A stretch of DNA of 64,000 bases from Actinocrinis puniceicyclus (GTDB lineage Bacteria > Actinomycetota > Actinomycetes > Streptomycetales > Catenulisporaceae). The translations under genes were made by a program, and so were the position numbers. The stretch's first letter is position 1. Every line of letters begins with the position of its first letter. The DNA lies in NCBI RefSeq assembly GCF_018283645.1, contig NZ_JAGSXH010000003.1, positions 1 through 64,000 on the forward strand, read 5' to 3'. Positions 62,511-64,000 of this stretch are shown piece by piece. The notes under the pieces are model-generated. The model was not told where the DNA came from and did no database searches. It worked only from the letters and a program-made list of their open reading frames with translations.

Positions 62511-64000
62511 TTATCCGGTGCGGCGGCCGGACCGGGCGCGTGGCTTCACGGCGCCGGGGCGCTTCGGCGTGGCGCTCGGCCCACGCTCTGTCGCCGCGGT
62601 CTTGATCTTCGCAGCCTCGGTCTTCGCAGCCTCGGTCTTCGCAGTCTCGGTCTTCGCAGTCTCGGTCGCCGCGGGCTCCGGGACCTCGATCGGAGCCGGC
62701 GTGGTCGTGATCGGCTCGGCGTGGATGCCCGGCTCCGAGGTGATCGGCTCGGCGTGAATACCCGGCTCGTTCTCGGCCGCAGGCTGCTGCACCACGACGA
62801 TCCGGGATTCGGATTCTTGCCTCGGCCCCGCCTCCAGCGCCGCCGACTCGCCGCGTTCGGCCGTCTCGGCCGGCCGGGGCTCCAGCCACAGCGCGCCGAG
62901 CGGCGGCAGCCGCAGCACCGCGCGCGCCGGCCAGCCGTCCTGACCCTCGTCGAGCGCGTACACCTGCCCGAAGTTTCCGACGCCCGAGCCGCCGTACTGC
63001 TCGGCGTCGGTGTTGAGCACCTCGGACCAGACCGGTGCCTGGCCGGCGCTCCACGGCAGCGGCAGCGAATAGCCCTCCCACGGCACCCCGGCGAAGTTCG
63101 CCACGCACACCAGCGGCCGTCCGTCGAAGCCCCAGCGCACGAACGCGAACACGTTGTGATCGCCGTCGTCCGCCTTCAGCCACGAGAAGCCGTCGCCGGA
63201 GGTGTCCCGCTCCCACAGCGCCGGGCGCGTCCGATACGCCGAGTTCAGGTCCTGCACCAGCCGGAACACTCCGCGGTGCGCCGGGTTGTCCAGCAGCCAC
63301 CAGTCCAGTCCGGCCTGCTCCGACCACTCCGAGTCCTGCGCGAACTCACAGCCGGAGAACAGCAGCTGCTTGCCCGGATGCGACCACATGAAGGCCAGGT
63401 AGGCGCGCACGTTCGCCAGTTGCTGCCAGCGGTCGCCCGGCATCTTGCGCAGCAGCGAGCCCTTGCCGTGCACCACCTCGTCGTGGCTGATCGGCAGGAT
63501 GAAGTTCTCGGTGAAGGCGTAGACCATCGAGAAGGTCATCCGGTTGTGGTGCCAGCGCCGGTTGATGGGCTGCTCGGACATGTAGCCGAGCGAGTCGTGC
63601 ATCCAGCCCATGTTCCACTTGAAGCCGAAGCCCAGGCCGTCGTGATCCGTCGGCCTGGTCACCCCGGGCCACGCGGTGGACTCCTCGGCGGCCACCGTGA
63701 CCCCCGGCACCCGCTTGTACACCGTCGCCGTCAGCTCCTGAAGGAACGAGACCGCCTCCAGGTTCTCCCGGCCGCCGTACGCGTTCGGGTGCCAGCGGCC
63801 GTCCTCGCGGGAGTAGTCGAGGTAGAGCATCGAGGCGACCGCGTCCACGCGCAGGCCGTCGACGTGCATCTCCTCGCACCAGAACAGCGCCGAGGCGACC
63901 AGGAAGTTGCGCACCTCGCGGCGGCCGTAGTCGAAGACCAGGGTGCCCCAGTCCGGGTGCTCGCCGCGCCACGGGTCGGGGTGCTCGTACAGCGGCGTGC
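62511..64000 (-). CDS. glgB: 1,4-alpha-glucan branching enzyme GlgB (3' part)
   Basis: Only the C-terminal about 496 residues are in the window; the frame runs off the right edge. GH13 motifs are clear: [13 protein letters not shown] (nucleophile Asp), [11 protein letters not shown] (acid/base Glu) and [13 protein letters not shown]. The C-terminal beta domain ends near [12 protein letters not shown]. Beyond it is an unusual tail of about 110 residues with [10 protein letters not shown] repeats and a KTEAAKTEA run. Involved in glycogen branching. Confidence 0.95.
   Translation of the reverse strand, partial: TPLYEHPDPWRGEHPDWGTLVFDYGRREVRNFLVASALFWCEEMHVDGLRVDAVASMLYLDYSREDGRWHPNAYGGRENLEAVSFLQELTATVYKRVPGVTVAAEESTAWPGVTRPTDHDGLGFGFKWNMGWMHDSLGYMSEQPINRRWHHNRMTFSMVYAFTENFILPISHDEVVHGKGSLLRKMPGDRWQQLANVRAYLAFMWSHPGKQLLFSGCEFAQDSEWSEQAGLDWWLLDNPAHRGVFRLVQDLNSAYRTRPALWERDTSGDGFSWLKADDGDHNVFAFVRWGFDGRPLVCVANFAGVPWEGYSLPLPWSAGQAPVWSEVLNTDAEQYGGSGVGNFGQVYALDEGQDGWPARAVLRLPPLGALWLEPRPAETAERGESAALEAGPRQESESRIVVVQQPAAENEPGIHAEPITSEPGIHAEPITTTPAPIEVPEPAATETAKTETAKTEAAKTEAAKIKTAATERGPSATPKRPGAVKPRARSGRRTG
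62611..62670 (-). repeat. 15-bp tandem repeat x4 in the glgB 3' tail
   Basis: GCAGCCTCGGTCTTC (plus strand) at 62611 and 62626, with variants at 62641 and 62656. In frame, it encodes Lys-Thr-Glu-(Ala/Thr)-Ala units in the GlgB tail. Confidence 0.92.

Overview
The window is about 64 kb of very GC-rich DNA (roughly 70% by eye) with actinobacterial gene content. Many starts are GTG or TTG, stop/start overlaps of the ATGA/GTGA type are frequent, and long antisense shadow frames are abundant. The gene set and its local order (coaD, SepIVA-like, DUF177, rpmF, rnc, mutM; folC, DUF4233, ndk, mreBCD, mrdA, rodA; sucC, sucD, DUF6350, purN, purH) match a chromosomal core region of a filamentous actinomycete. 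Relatives of Streptomyces or the Catenulisporales fit best, but genus is an inference. I found no insertion sequence, prophage, rRNA, tRNA or CRISPR array.

Layout. 1-13 kb: thiD, rpmB, a FakA-like kinase, recG, rsmD, coaD, a SepIVA-like coiled-coil protein, DUF177, rpmF, rnc, mutM, folC, DUF4233 and ndk, covering cofactor supply, ribosome parts, DNA repair and division. 13-21.5 kb: the cell-elongation cluster mreB, mreC, mreD, mrdA (PBP2), rodA, then a TIGR03960-type radical SAM gene. 21.5-29 kb: a Uma2-family protein, a GabD2-like dehydrogenase, two WXG100 proteins, a chorismate mutase, guaA and a membrane protein. 29-37 kb: an envelope-stress-like locus (PspC/LiaF-like protein divergent from a PspC-histidine kinase and LuxR regulator) and a one-chain ABC exporter with asymmetric ATP sites. 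37-44 kb: an NlpC/P60 hydrolase behind a c-di-AMP riboswitch, pcrA, an IcmB-like B12 protein and two related anchored proteins of unknown role. 44-52 kb: a five-gene operon coding for SWIM zinc finger, DUF5691, MoxR AAA+ ATPase, DUF5682 and VWA proteins. 52-64 kb: sucCD, a DUF6350 membrane protein overlapping an antiparallel RDD gene, DUF2752 and proline-rich membrane proteins, purN, purH, a DUF4190 protein, folD and the 3' part of glgB.

The best candidate for an undescribed system is the SWIM-DUF5691-MoxR-DUF5682-VWA operon (44237-51734). Its last four genes are tightly spaced or overlapping, its MoxR member has an altered Walker B motif, and it lies behind a 13-copy heptanucleotide array. 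MoxR/VWA pairs are known AAA+ remodelling modules; the other three proteins suggest a dedicated but uncharacterised machine. Other points of interest are the riboswitch on the cell-wall hydrolase, recurrent -10-like hexamers placed for leaderless transcripts, and in-frame tandem repeats in linkers and tails of several proteins.
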